From Desulfomicrobium escambiense DSM 10707 (lineage in GTDB: Bacteria > Desulfobacterota > Desulfovibrionia > Desulfovibrionales > Desulfomicrobiaceae): DNA of 64,000 nt. The notes under the pieces were generated by a model that did not search any database, was not told where the DNA came from, and was given only the letters and a program-made list of their open reading frames with translations. Of the stretch, positions 30,229 to 38,664 are shown piece by piece. Each line of letters starts with the position of its first letter. The stretch's first letter is position 1. The stretch covers positions 155,516 through 219,515 of the forward strand of contig NZ_AUAR01000006.1 in NCBI RefSeq assembly GCF_000428825.1, in the 5' to 3' direction. Position numbers and translations under genes: made by a program.

Positions 30229-31509
30229 ATGAGCAGCAAAAAGATACAACCCGTCCTGGTGTTTGCGGATGCGGACGGCAGCGTGTACGACCACCCGGAA
30301 CTGCTCATGCTCGTGCGCAGGGGACGAGAGCTGGCCCTGCCGCGCCCGGACGAGCTCATCCCCCTGCCCGAGGGCAGCGACCTCTACCTCCTCCCCGGGC
30401 GAAGCGCCCTGGGCCTGGACCCAGCCACGGGCAAAGCCGAAGCCCTGGAAGAACGGGCCGTGGCAGCCTTCGTCTGCCCGTCCTACACCCTCTCGGCCAC
30501 GGCCGCCTATCTCAAGTCCGAGGGCGCGCCGAACCTGCCCCTTTTCGCCTACGGCGCGGTGGGTTTTGCCCGCGACCGCTTCTGGGTCGCGGCCACCCAG
30601 GTCGACAAGGACCGGAGGCAGGTCTTCACGGGCGTGGCCCCCGAGAGAATTTCCAAGGGCGCCGAGGACCTGCTCCGGCGCTATCCGAAAAACCGCCTCA
30701 TCCAGCACCTGGCCCGCTGCGCCCTGACCTTCTGCTGCCCTGCAGCCAAGAACCTGGCCCTGGGGCGCTACGAGGGGCCCCTGCCCACGGCCAGAGCCTG
30801 CAACGCGCGCTGTTACGGCTGCATCTCGCACCAGCCGGCGGGCTCCGATTTCCCCTCGCCCCAGAACCGCATCGACTTCACGCCCACCCCCGAGGAGATC
30901 GCGGAAGTCATGCTCCTGCACGCACGGCGGGCCAAGAACCCGGTCCTGTCCTTCGGTCAGGGCTGCGAGGGCGAGCCCCTGACCGAGGCGGCCCTCATCG
31001 CCGAGGCCATCGGCCGCTTCCGCGCCCAGAACGGACAGGGCACGGTCAACGTGAACACCAACGCGAGCCTGCCCGAAGCCATCCCCGGTCTGGCCAAGGC
31101 CGGCCTCGACTCCATCCGCGTCAGCCTCAACAGCGCGCGGGAGGCTGTCTACAACAGCTACTACCGGCCCCACGGCTACGCCTTCGGCGACGTGAAGCGC
31201 ACCATCACCACGGCTAAGGAGCACGGACTGTTCGTGTCCCTGAACTATCTGTTCTTCCCCGGCGTGAACGATACCGAGAGCGAACTGGAGGCCCTGACCG
31301 GCCTCGTCTCGTCCACGAGACCGGACTATGTCCAGATGCGCAACCTGAGCCTCGACCCGGACCTCTACCTGGGCTGCGTGGGCGACCCGACGGAACCGTG
31401 CATGGGCCTGGCCAATTTCATGAAGCGACTCAAGAAAGCCTGCCCCTGGATCAACTACGGGTACTTCAACCCCTTCCTGCGTGACGGCGAACCCGTGCTC
31501 TGGACGTAA
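30229..31509 (+). CDS. Radical SAM protein of unknown function
   Basis: A 426-residue radical SAM enzyme with the [4Fe-4S] motif C191-NAR-C195-YG-C198. Before it lies about 185 residues of unfamiliar N-terminal domain with further cysteines (FCCPAAK). Later segments NTNASLPEAI and DSIRVSLNSAR match the radical SAM barrel. The substrate is unknown to me. The ATG at 30229 has AAGGAG six bases upstream; it starts right after the rpsI terminator and is followed three bases later by an EamA transporter gene. Confidence 0.85.
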   Translation: MSSKKIQPVLVFADADGSVYDHPELLMLVRRGRELALPRPDELIPLPEGSDLYLLPGRSALGLDPATGKAEALEERAVAAFVCPSYTLSATAAYLKSEGAPNLPLFAYGAVGFARDRFWVAATQVDKDRRQVFTGVAPERISKGAEDLLRRYPKNRLIQHLARCALTFCCPAAKNLALGRYEGPLPTARACNARCYGCISHQPAGSDFPSPQNRIDFTPTPEEIAEVMLLHARRAKNPVLSFGQGCEGEPLTEAALIAEAIGRFRAQNGQGTVNVNTNASLPEAIPGLAKAGLDSIRVSLNSAREAVYNSYYRPHGYAFGDVKRTITTAKEHGLFVSLNYLFFPGVNDTESELEALTGLVSSTRPDYVQMRNLSLDPDLYLGCVGDPTEPCMGLANFMKRLKKACPWINYGYFNPFLRDGEPVLWT

Positions 31510-31512
31510 GCC

Positions 31513-32403
31513 ATGAACGACCGGACCCTGGGCTTTCTCAGCATGCTGGCCTCGACCCTGTTCTTCTCGGCCACCTCGACGCTCATCCGCCTGGCACCGG
31601 GCATCGACCCATTCAAGACGTCGCTCTTCCGCTTCGCCATCGGCCTGACACTGCTCGGCACGGCGGCCATGGGCCGGCGCATCCGCCTCGACTTCCACAA
31701 CCCGGCCCTGCTTTTCGCCCGCGGTCTGACCGGCGGGGTCTCCGTGTTTCTCTTTTTCTGGTCCATCAACGCCATCGGCCTGGGCAAGGGAACGCTCCTG
31801 AGCTACACCTACCCGGTCTTCGCGGCCATCTGGGGCGTCCTGCTGCTCGGCGAGCGGGTTTCGCCGCGCACCTGGGGGCTGATCCTGCTGTCCTTTTTCG
31901 GCGTCGCGCTGACCTCCGCGGGTCGCGGGGAAGACCTGCTGACCGCCATCGGCCTGAACGAACTCCTGGCCCTGGCCGGAGGCATGCTCTCGGGCCTGGC
32001 CATCGTCATCGTGCGCAAGCTGCGGGCCACGGAATCGTCCTACGCCATCTTCTTCTCACAGTGCGTGGTCGGTTTCTGGCTCATGCTCATCCCGGCCAAT
32101 GTCCTCCCGTCGAAAATTGGCATCGGGGGCGGCTTCATCCTGCTGGGCATCGGCGTCACCGCGGCCATCGGGCAGCTGCTCATGACCTATTCCTTCAAGG
32201 CCCTCTCGGCGTCCCAAGGATCCATCATCGCCCTGGTCACCCCGGTGGCGAACATCGCCATCGGCTTGGCCGTGTTCGGGGAGACCGTCACGCCCGTCAG
32301 CGCCGCGGGCATGGCGCTCGTCCTGGTGGCCAGCCTGCTGATTGGCCTGGAAAAAGAGGAAAAAAAGAGGCCGCAGGGTTCTGCGGCCTTGGCAAGCGCT
32401 TGA
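31513..32403 (+). CDS. EamA/DMT-family transporter
   Basis: A 296-residue inner-membrane protein with about ten hydrophobic segments in two EamA repeats (about 5-137 and 150-280), for example LLSYTYPVFAAIWGVLLLGE and VTPVANIAIGLAVFGE. The family exports small metabolites; the substrate is unknown. It starts three bases after the radical SAM stop, so the two are probably cotranscribed. Its last 15 codons overlap a terminator that serves purM on the other strand. Confidence 0.88.
   Translation: MNDRTLGFLSMLASTLFFSATSTLIRLAPGIDPFKTSLFRFAIGLTLLGTAAMGRRIRLDFHNPALLFARGLTGGVSVFLFFWSINAIGLGKGTLLSYTYPVFAAIWGVLLLGERVSPRTWGLILLSFFGVALTSAGRGEDLLTAIGLNELLALAGGMLSGLAIVIVRKLRATESSYAIFFSQCVVGFWLMLIPANVLPSKIGIGGGFILLGIGVTAAIGQLLMTYSFKALSASQGSIIALVTPVANIAIGLAVFGETVTPVSAAGMALVLVASLLIGLEKEEKKRPQGSAALASA
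32359..32388 (-). terminator. purM terminator embedded in the EamA coding end
   Basis: An 8-bp stem (GGCCGCAG / CTGCGGCC, loop of four) is followed on the - strand by TCTTTTTTTCC. It begins about 36 bases beyond the purM stop and lies wholly within the last codons of the EamA gene. Confidence 0.75.
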
Positions 32404-32424
32404 AAGAGAGGCCGGAAAAGGCCT

Positions 32425-33498
32425 TTATTCGCAGTTGTCGGAGGCGGGAGACGGAAAGTCGATGCGGACCTGCTCCTCGCCCTCGGCGCGTTCGACGATC
32501 TCGCCGATGACCCAGGCGTCCTGCTTCAGGGCGCCCAAACGGTGCACCACATCCACGACCACGTCCTTCTTCACGACCATGATGTAGCCGATACCGGTGT
32601 TGAAGATCTGCAGCATCTCCTCCCAGGAGAGACCTCCCTCGGAGCGCAGCCAGTCGAAGACCGGAGGGATCTTCCAGGAGCCGAAGCGGATCTGCGCAGT
32701 GACGCCCTTGGGCAGGACGCGCACGATGTTGTCGTAGAACCCGCCGCCGGTGACATGGACCATGCCGTGGATTTCCCAGTCTCGCATGACGTTGCGGACG
32801 GCCTCCACGTAGATGCGCGTGGGAGTCAGCAGCACCTCGGCCACGGTCCTGTCCGTGCCGGGAAAGATATCGTCGGGTGCGAGGCCGGACTGGGCGTAGA
32901 GCTTGCGGACCAGGGAATAGCCGTTGGAATGGACGCCCGACGAACCGAGGCCGATGATGAGGTCGCCCACGCCGATGCTCGATCCGTCCACTACCTTGTC
33001 GTTGTCGACCATGCCCACGCAGAAGCCCGAGAGATCGTACTCGCCCTCGGCGTAGAAATCCGGCATCTCGGCCGTCTCGCCGCCGATGAGGGCGCACTGG
33101 GCCTCCTTGCAGCCCTCGACGATGCCCTTGATGACGGCCTCGGCCTTGTCGATGTCGAGCTTGCCCGTGGCGAAATAGTCGAGGAAAAAGAGGGGCCTGG
33201 CGCCCTGGACGATGATGTCGTTGACGCTCATGGCCACCAGGTCGATACCCACGGTGTCGTGCAGGTCGAAAAGAAAGGCGAGCTTGAGCTTCGTGCCGAC
33301 GCCGTCGGTGGACGCCACCAGCACGGGGTCGTTGAACATGGACATGGACGGCTTGAAAAGGCCTCCGAACCCGCCGATATCGTTGACAACGCCCTTGGTG
33401 TAGGTCGATGCGACAAGGGACTTGATGCGGGACACGAAGGTGTTCCCCGCCTGGATATCAACCCCTGCATCCTTATAGGCCTTGTCTCGCTGGGACAT
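32425..33498 (-). CDS. purM: Phosphoribosylformylglycinamidine cyclo-ligase
   Basis: The AIR synthetase of purine synthesis, 357 residues, which closes the imidazole ring with ATP. Diagnostic regions: YKDAGVDIQAGN near the N terminus, ASTDGVGTKLKLA (the PurM signature), and GGETAEMPDFY. AAGGAG lies six bases before the ATG at 33498; another ATG at 33504 abuts that site directly, so 33498 is the start. It is monocistronic, convergent with the EamA gene. Confidence 0.96.
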   Translation of the reverse strand: MSQRDKAYKDAGVDIQAGNTFVSRIKSLVASTYTKGVVNDIGGFGGLFKPSMSMFNDPVLVASTDGVGTKLKLAFLFDLHDTVGIDLVAMSVNDIIVQGARPLFFLDYFATGKLDIDKAEAVIKGIVEGCKEAQCALIGGETAEMPDFYAEGEYDLSGFCVGMVDNDKVVDGSSIGVGDLIIGLGSSGVHSNGYSLVRKLYAQSGLAPDDIFPGTDRTVAEVLLTPTRIYVEAVRNVMRDWEIHGMVHVTGGGFYDNIVRVLPKGVTAQIRFGSWKIPPVFDWLRSEGGLSWEEMLQIFNTGIGYIMVVKKDVVVDVVHRLGALKQDAWVIGEIVERAEGEEQVRIDFPSPASDNCE

Positions 33499-33540
33499 GT
33501 ACATCTCCTTGTTTCTTCGCCTTCGACGAGCTATGCGTAT

Positions 33541-33555
33541 TGAAAATCAATTTCA
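33541..33555. promoter_or_regulatory. Possible Fur-type box between purM and the exported protein gene
   Basis: TGAAAAT-C-AATTTCA is a 7-1-7 inverted repeat with one mismatch. It resembles the Fur box I recall for Desulfovibrio (TGAAAAT-N-ATTTTCA). It lies in a 69-base divergent gap, three bases before the ribosome-binding site of the small exported protein gene. Iron control is only a guess. Confidence 0.3.
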
Positions 33556-33567
33556 CCGGAGGCCACG

Positions 33568-33894
33568 TTGCATAAACTCGTGACTGGTCCAAGTAAAGCA
33601 AAAACCAGGGCCTTGGCAAGGCTGGTCATGGCCCTGGTCTGCTGCGCCGCGTGGGCCGCAGGGGCTGCATGGGCCTCGGACATCGTCATCCGTTCCGGCG
33701 AAGGCGAGGACACGGTCATGCAGGTCGGGCCAGGGGTCGGCAGCGACGGAGACGACGGGAACATGCGCATCGAATCAGACCCCGACAACGGCACCCTGAT
33801 GCAGGTCACGCCGCAGCCCAGGGACAACGACGCGCAACAGTACCAGGGGCCGATCATCATCGCCCCGGAAATCCATACGAGGGGAAGGAAATGA
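33568..33894 (+). CDS. Small exported protein of unknown function
   Basis: A 108-residue protein I do not recognise. The N terminus is basic, then has a hydrophobic signal segment (LVMALVCCAAWAAGAAWAS) with a likely cleavage after AWA-S near residue 37. The mature part is small, acidic and repetitive: IRSGEGEDTVMQVGPG and IESDPDNGTLMQVTPQ share a TVMQV/TLMQV core. The start is TTG at 33568, supported by GGAGG five bases upstream and the lack of an alternative. Its stop overlaps the start of the AmrS-like gene (ATGA), so translation is coupled. Confidence 0.65.
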   Translation: MHKLVTGPSKAKTRALARLVMALVCCAAWAAGAAWASDIVIRSGEGEDTVMQVGPGVGSDGDDGNMRIESDPDNGTLMQVTPQPRDNDAQQYQGPIIIAPEIHTRGRK

Positions 33895-34931
33895 CAACAC
33901 CTGCGCTGCTTTGGCGGCCGCTCAAGGACGACACGGTGCAATGCCGGCTGTGCTCCCACTTCTGCCGCATCGAGGCGGGAGAAACCGGAAAGTGCGGAGT
34001 GCGCAGGAACGACGACGGACAACTCGTCTCCCTGTCCTACGACAAAATCGCGGCCCTGAACCTGGACCCGGTGGAGAAAAAGCCGCTCTTCCACTTCCTG
34101 CCGGGCAGCACGACCCTGTCCCTGGGCACGCCGGGCTGCAATCTGGACTGCGCCTTCTGCCAGAACTGGACCCTTTCCCAGCCGCCCCGCCAGGGTATTC
34201 CCATCGAGGGCCGGGCCGTCTCGCCCCGGGAAATCGTGCGCATGGCGCACTCGTCCGGAGCGGCGTCCATCGCCTACACCTACTCCGAACCGACCATCTT
34301 CTTCGAGCTCATGCTCGAAACCGCGACCCTGGCCCGCCGTGAAGGCCTGGCCAACATCATGGTCAGCAACGGCTTCCAGAGCCCCGAGTGCATCGACGCC
34401 CTGGACGGGTTCATCCAGGCCGCCAACATCGACCTCAAGTCCTTCCGCGACGAGTTCTACCGCGACGTCTGCGGCGCCCGCCTGAAGCCTGTGCTCGAAA
34501 ATCTCGCGCACATACGTCGGCTGGGCTGGCACCTGGAGGTCACGACCCTGGTCATCCCCGATGAAAACGACTCCGATGGGGAGCTGAGGGACATCGCCCG
34601 CTTCCTGCGCACGGAGCTGGGCGCGGACGTTCCCTGGCACGTCTCGCGCTTCCACCCCTGCCACCGCATGATGAACCACCGGCCCACGCCCCTGGACACC
34701 CTGAAGCGGGCCTGGGACATCGGCCGGGCCGAAGGGCTGCACCACATTTTCGTCGGGAACGTCCCTGGGTCGGGACTGGAGAACACGGTCTGCCCGGGCT
34801 GCGGCAAGACCGTGGTCGAGCGGTCCGGGTTCACCGTGTTGCGCAACAGGCTGCGCCTGGGAGCCTGCCCGGACTGCGGGCAGGAGGTCATCAGGAAGGA
34901 GTGGGCCGGGATACGGGAGCAGGGGCGCTAG
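33891..34931 (+). CDS. amrS: AmrS-type radical SAM enzyme (AmmeMemoRadiSam system)
   Basis: A 346-residue radical SAM protein resembling pyruvate-formate-lyase activating enzymes. The cluster motif is C83-NLD-C87-AF-C90. An extra cysteine set at the N terminus (C18, C21, C25, C35; VQCRLCSHFCRI) and a C-terminal zinc-ribbon-like pair (CPGCGK and CPDCGQ) fit the AmrS family. Its usual companions AmrA/AMMECR1 and MEMO1 are not next to it. The biological role is uncertain. The start overlaps the exported protein gene by four bases. It converges with cobO, sharing three bases at the stops. Confidence 0.85.
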   Translation: MTTPALLWRPLKDDTVQCRLCSHFCRIEAGETGKCGVRRNDDGQLVSLSYDKIAALNLDPVEKKPLFHFLPGSTTLSLGTPGCNLDCAFCQNWTLSQPPRQGIPIEGRAVSPREIVRMAHSSGAASIAYTYSEPTIFFELMLETATLARREGLANIMVSNGFQSPECIDALDGFIQAANIDLKSFRDEFYRDVCGARLKPVLENLAHIRRLGWHLEVTTLVIPDENDSDGELRDIARFLRTELGADVPWHVSRFHPCHRMMNHRPTPLDTLKRAWDIGRAEGLHHIFVGNVPGSGLENTVCPGCGKTVVERSGFTVLRNRLRLGACPDCGQEVIRKEWAGIREQGR

Positions 34932-35431
34932 AACTCGATTCCCCGCCGCGCCTTGCCGCCCTGGGCGTAGATGTGCTTGACCTCGGTCACGCTGGAGACG
35001 ATGTCGGCCAGCTCCGCGACCCAGTCGGGCGCGCCCCGGCCGGAGAGAACCAGGTGGCAGTCCAGCTCGCGGCAGCGTTCGATGAGGCCGCGCACCTCGC
35101 CTTCGAGCAGCAGCCCGTGGTTCAGGGCGTAGAGGGTCTCGTCCAGGATGAGCATGTCCACGCCCCGGTCGAGCATTTCCCCGGCCCAGGCCAGCAGGGC
35201 CTCGGCCTTTTGGCGGTGCGTGGGAAACTCCGCGTCGCGGAAAAACCCGGCGCCAGAGGCCAGGAAGCGCTCACCCAGCAGGTCCGCGAGCATCTTCTGC
35301 TCCCCGGCCTGGCCGTCCTTCTTCATGAACTGTCCAAAGGCCACCCTCAACCCCTGCCCCAGAGCCCGCACGGCCTGCCCCACGCAGGCCGTGGTCTTGC
35401 CCTTGCCGTTGCCCGTGTAGACGATCAGCAC
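34928..35431 (-). CDS. cobO: Cob(I)yrinic acid a,c-diamide adenosyltransferase
   Basis: Adenosylates the corrinoid ring in cobalamin synthesis. The 167-residue CobA/CobO/BtuR-type enzyme has the P-loop G7-NGKGKTT near the N terminus (VYTGNGKGKTTACVGQAVRA) and the ILDETLYAL segment. The start is GTG at 35431, overlapping the end of the upstream deaminase gene by seven bases; the usual N-terminal start before the P-loop supports it. A long in-frame extension upstream is the deaminase gene in another frame. Confidence 0.92.
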   Translation of the reverse strand: MLIVYTGNGKGKTTACVGQAVRALGQGLRVAFGQFMKKDGQAGEQKMLADLLGERFLASGAGFFRDAEFPTHRQKAEALLAWAGEMLDRGVDMLILDETLYALNHGLLLEGEVRGLIERCRELDCHLVLSGRGAPDWVAELADIVSSVTEVKHIYAQGGKARRGIEF

Positions 35432-36702
35432 GCGTCCGCCTCGGGCGCCGTCCGCCCGGTCAGCCGGGCCACGCTGGCGCGGACCTGCTCCAGGATCTCC
35501 TCCTCGCCCTCGACCCTGCCCCCGAGCATGAGTACCCGGCCGTTGCAGATGGTCGTATCCACGCAGGCGCTGCCCGCGCCGTAGATCAGGTTTGAGACGA
35601 GGTTGTGGCCCGGGACCATACGCAGATGGTTCAGGTCCACGAGGATGCAGTCCGCGAGCATGCCCGTGGCGATGCGCCCGGCGTCGAGGCCGTACATGCG
35701 CGCGCCGTTCACCGTGGCCGCGTCGAGGGTCTCCTGGGCCGGAAAGACCGTCGGGTCCATGGCCGTGACCTTGGCCAGCAGGGACGCCACCTTGGCCTCC
35801 TCGACCATGTCCAGGTTGTTGTTGGAGGAGCAGCCGTCGGTGCCCAGGGCCACGCCCACGCCGTGGGCGCGCATGGCGGCGTAGTCGAACCGGCCCGAGG
35901 CGAGCTTCATGTTCGAGACGGGACAATGCACGACCTGCACGCCGTTTTCGGCCAGCAGCGCCATCTCCCGGTCATCGACCCAGATGGCGTGGGCCAGGCT
36001 CAGGTTGGGGGCCAGCAGGCCCAGGTCGTGCAGGTACTCCACAGGGCGCTTGCCGAAGCGCCCCAGGCAGTCCTCCACCTCCTTCCTCGTTTCGGAAAGG
36101 TGGGTGTGGATAAGCAGGCCGTGCTCCAGGGCGTAATCCCTGAGCCAGCGCAGGGAATCGGAGGACACGGTATAAATTGCGTGGGGGCCGAGGATGAAAC
36201 GGATGCGGTCGGAGCAGGACGAGCTGGCCTCGTGCAGGTCCATGACCTGCCGTTTCATGGCCTCGGCCCGGCCCTGGTCCTCGAAATCGAAGAAGGCCGC
36301 GGACAGGGCCGCGCGCATGCCCATCTCCTCCACCGCCCGGGCCGTGCCTTTCCAGTGCCAGTACATGTCGGCGAAAAAGGTCGTGCCGGACTTGATCATC
36401 TCCAGGCAGGCAAGCTTGGCCCCCCAGTAGATGTCGTCCTCGGTCAGCCTGGCCTCGAAGGGCCAGATGTGTTCGGACAGCCAGGTGTGCAGCTCCATGT
36501 CGTCGGCGTAGCCGCGGAGCAGGGTCATGGCCGCGTGTGTGTGGGCGTTGTGAAAGGACGGCAGGATCGCCTTGCCCGAGCCGTCGATGACCACGTCGGC
36601 CATCGCGTCGACATCCGTGCCGATGGAGTCGAAACGGCTCCCCTTGATGAGCACGTCCACCACCTCGCCTTTCAGGCGCACCTTCCTGATCAGTATGCTC
36701 AC
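35425..36702 (-). CDS. mtaD: MtaD-type amidohydrolase (S-adenosylhomocysteine/5'-methylthioadenosine deaminase)
   Basis: A 425-residue zinc amidohydrolase of the TrzN/MtaD branch. Metal and substrate residues: H54-T-H56 (HNAHTHAAM), HTHLSE near 205, and ALGTDGCSSNNNLD near 300. It probably deaminates S-adenosylhomocysteine and methylthioadenosine to inosyl forms, a salvage route known in anaerobes. I choose GTG at 36702, with GGAGG five bases upstream; a longer in-frame start at 36798 has no site and an unconserved extension. The ribosome-binding site is paired in a leader hairpin. It overlaps cobO. Confidence 0.87.
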   Translation of the reverse strand: MSILIRKVRLKGEVVDVLIKGSRFDSIGTDVDAMADVVIDGSGKAILPSFHNAHTHAAMTLLRGYADDMELHTWLSEHIWPFEARLTEDDIYWGAKLACLEMIKSGTTFFADMYWHWKGTARAVEEMGMRAALSAAFFDFEDQGRAEAMKRQVMDLHEASSSCSDRIRFILGPHAIYTVSSDSLRWLRDYALEHGLLIHTHLSETRKEVEDCLGRFGKRPVEYLHDLGLLAPNLSLAHAIWVDDREMALLAENGVQVVHCPVSNMKLASGRFDYAAMRAHGVGVALGTDGCSSNNNLDMVEEAKVASLLAKVTAMDPTVFPAQETLDAATVNGARMYGLDAGRIATGMLADCILVDLNHLRMVPGHNLVSNLIYGAGSACVDTTICNGRVLMLGGRVEGEEEILEQVRASVARLTGRTAPEADAC

Positions 36703-36706
36703 GGGC

Positions 36707-36725
36707 ACCTCCGATGTTTGGAGGT
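36707..36725 (-). promoter_or_regulatory. Hairpin that pairs the mtaD ribosome-binding site
   Basis: In the - strand transcript ACCTCC-AAACATC-GGAGGT forms a perfect 6-bp stem-loop. The 3' arm is the Shine-Dalgarno sequence itself, four bases before the GTG start. A second small hairpin (ACGGC-GAT-GCCGT, 36734-36746) lies just upstream. This could control translation by exposing or hiding the site. Confidence 0.5.
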
Positions 36726-36791
36726 ACCTGATAACGGCATCGCCGTGACGTTGTCCATAGAAAGGCCTCGGTACCCGCCGCACGGGAGGAG

Positions 36792-36819
36792 TTGACACTT
36801 TTATGGGCGGGGCTATTCT
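36792..36819 (+). promoter_or_regulatory. Promoter of the chemotaxis receptor gene
   Basis: A consensus TTGACA (36792-36797) and TATTCT (36814-36819) with 16-base spacing, 58 bases before the ATG at 36877. It looks like a sigma-70 promoter; I do not see a FliA consensus. Confidence 0.6.
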
Positions 36820-36876
36820 CTTTTGCCTCCGGCTCGTCTATGTTATTGTCATACAACGTTCACACAAGGGGCTCCG

Positions 36877-38625
36877 ATGAAATCGACCGACACCTCCGCT
36901 TCCTCCGGCAAAGGCGCACTCTCCACGCTGCGGGGCAAGATCGCCGCGGCCGTCACGGGTCTTGTCGCCCTCAACGCCCTGGGAGTGGGCTGGGCGCTGC
37001 TGACGGCCTGGGATTCCCTCCCCGCCGCCACGCGCATCGTCCTCGTCGTCCTGCTGATCCTGGCCGCCGCGGCCGGCGCCTTCGCCATGAAGGCGCTACA
37101 GCGCGAGGCAGCCAAGGGCGTGGCCGAGATCGGCGCCGTGTTCCAGAACCTCCAGGGGCAGGAGGCCGACCTGTCCTGCACCATGCAAGACGTGGACAAC
37201 CCGGACCTGCAGCACATCTCCACCTGCTACAACGCCTTCCTCGGCAGCGTGCGGGAACTGGTCGAACGCATCAGGAAGATGGGCATCGACATCGCCCTTG
37301 ACAGCACGCGCATGGCCAAGTCCGTGTTCGACACCCGCAGCAAGACGTCCCGCCAGGGCACCATCGCCGAAGAAGTGGCCATGGCCAGCAACGAGGCCAA
37401 TACGGCCATCGCCGAAATTGCCCAGAACACGCAGTACGTGGCCGAAAAGACCACCAGCAACCTGAACACGGCCCACAGCTCCCACGCCGAACTGCAGGAC
37501 GTCACGGACAAGATCCACAGGATCAACGACATCGTCGAATCCTTCCGCAACACCGTCGACGACCTGGGCAAGAGTTCGGCCAACATCCTGAGCATCGTGA
37601 CCATCATCAACGGCATCTCGGAGCAGACCAACCTCCTGTCCCTGAACGCGACCATCGAGGCGGCCCGGGCCGGCGAGCACGGCAAGGGCTTCGCCGTGGT
37701 GGCCGAGGAGGTGCGCGAACTATCGAGACGCATCAAGCCGGCCACGGAGGAGATTTCCAACAACATCTCGGCCATGATCAAGATCGTCGAGCGCACGCAG
37801 ACCGAGACGACCCAGATCCTGGACTACGCACGCGACACGGACAGCGTGGTCACGGCGGCCACGGAAAACTTCCAGCGCATGATCGGGGATTTCGAGACGG
37901 CCAACGACCAGCTCATCAAGATCGCCGCCGCCATCGAGGAACTCTCGACCAACAACAGCGACGTCGTGCAGAAGGTCAACAACATCAACGCCCTGAGCCA
38001 GGAGATCGCCGCGGACATGAACGTCTCGGCCACGTCCGTGGACACCCTGAACGGAGTCACGGAACAGATGCTCGAGCTCGTGGCCCGCTTCAAGACCGGC
38101 GAGGGGAAATTCGACGCCGTCATCGCCACGGCCAGACAGGTCCGTGACAACTACCAGGCCCGCATCCAGGCCATGAAAGACCACGGCGTCAATGTCTTCG
38201 ACACCCAGTACCGGTCCGTGCCGAACACCACCCCCCAGAAGTTCGTGACAGCCTTCAGCGAGGCGTTCATCAAGGAAATGCAGGCGGTGGTGGACGAGAA
38301 CGTCAAGAAAATCCCGGGCACGATCTACTGCCTGGCCATCGACCGCAAGGGCTACCTGCCCGTGCATCACGGCGCCGTGTCCCAGCCCATGACCGGCGAC
38401 CCGGCCCGCGACCTGCTCTACAGCCGGCACCAGCGCATCTACCAGAACAACCGCACCGAGCAGCGCCGCTGCTCGCATACCGAACCCCTGCTCCTGCAGA
38501 CCTACATGCGCGACACCGGCGAGATTTTGAACGACCTCTCCATGCCCATCTACGTGGACGGCAAGCACTGGGGAGCCTTCATCATGGGCTTCGACCCCCG
38601 CAAGATGTTCGCCGACGGCGCCTGA
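36877..38625 (+). CDS. Methyl-accepting chemotaxis protein with C-terminal sensor-like domain
   Basis: A 582-residue receptor with an unusual layout. Two closely spaced hydrophobic segments (about 21-43 and 49-68) leave almost no periplasmic loop. The signalling domain follows, with its hairpin tip [20 protein letters not shown] (near 246-265) and [16 protein letters not shown]. After it come about 160 residues (420-582) that look like a Cache/PAS-type ligand fold ([45 protein letters not shown]). It probably senses an internal signal. The ATG has AAGGGG upstream. Methylation sites are not evident. Confidence 0.9.
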   Translation: MKSTDTSASSGKGALSTLRGKIAAAVTGLVALNALGVGWALLTAWDSLPAATRIVLVVLLILAAAAGAFAMKALQREAAKGVAEIGAVFQNLQGQEADLSCTMQDVDNPDLQHISTCYNAFLGSVRELVERIRKMGIDIALDSTRMAKSVFDTRSKTSRQGTIAEEVAMASNEANTAIAEIAQNTQYVAEKTTSNLNTAHSSHAELQDVTDKIHRINDIVESFRNTVDDLGKSSANILSIVTIINGISEQTNLLSLNATIEAARAGEHGKGFAVVAEEVRELSRRIKPATEEISNNISAMIKIVERTQTETTQILDYARDTDSVVTAATENFQRMIGDFETANDQLIKIAAAIEELSTNNSDVVQKVNNINALSQEIAADMNVSATSVDTLNGVTEQMLELVARFKTGEGKFDAVIATARQVRDNYQARIQAMKDHGVNVFDTQYRSVPNTTPQKFVTAFSEAFIKEMQAVVDENVKKIPGTIYCLAIDRKGYLPVHHGAVSQPMTGDPARDLLYSRHQRIYQNNRTEQRRCSHTEPLLLQTYMRDTGEILNDLSMPIYVDGKHWGAFIMGFDPRKMFADGA

Positions 38626-38639
38626 TCCCGTCCCCGCGC

Positions 38640-38664
38640 GGAAGGCCGGCCCCGCCGGCCTTCC
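38640..38664. terminator. Hairpin between the receptor gene and the frameshifted gene
   Basis: A perfect 11-bp GC-rich stem (GGAAGGCCGGC / GCCGGCCTTCC) with loop CCC sits between two convergent genes. There is no T-run on either side, so it is at best a weak or factor-assisted terminator. Confidence 0.5.
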
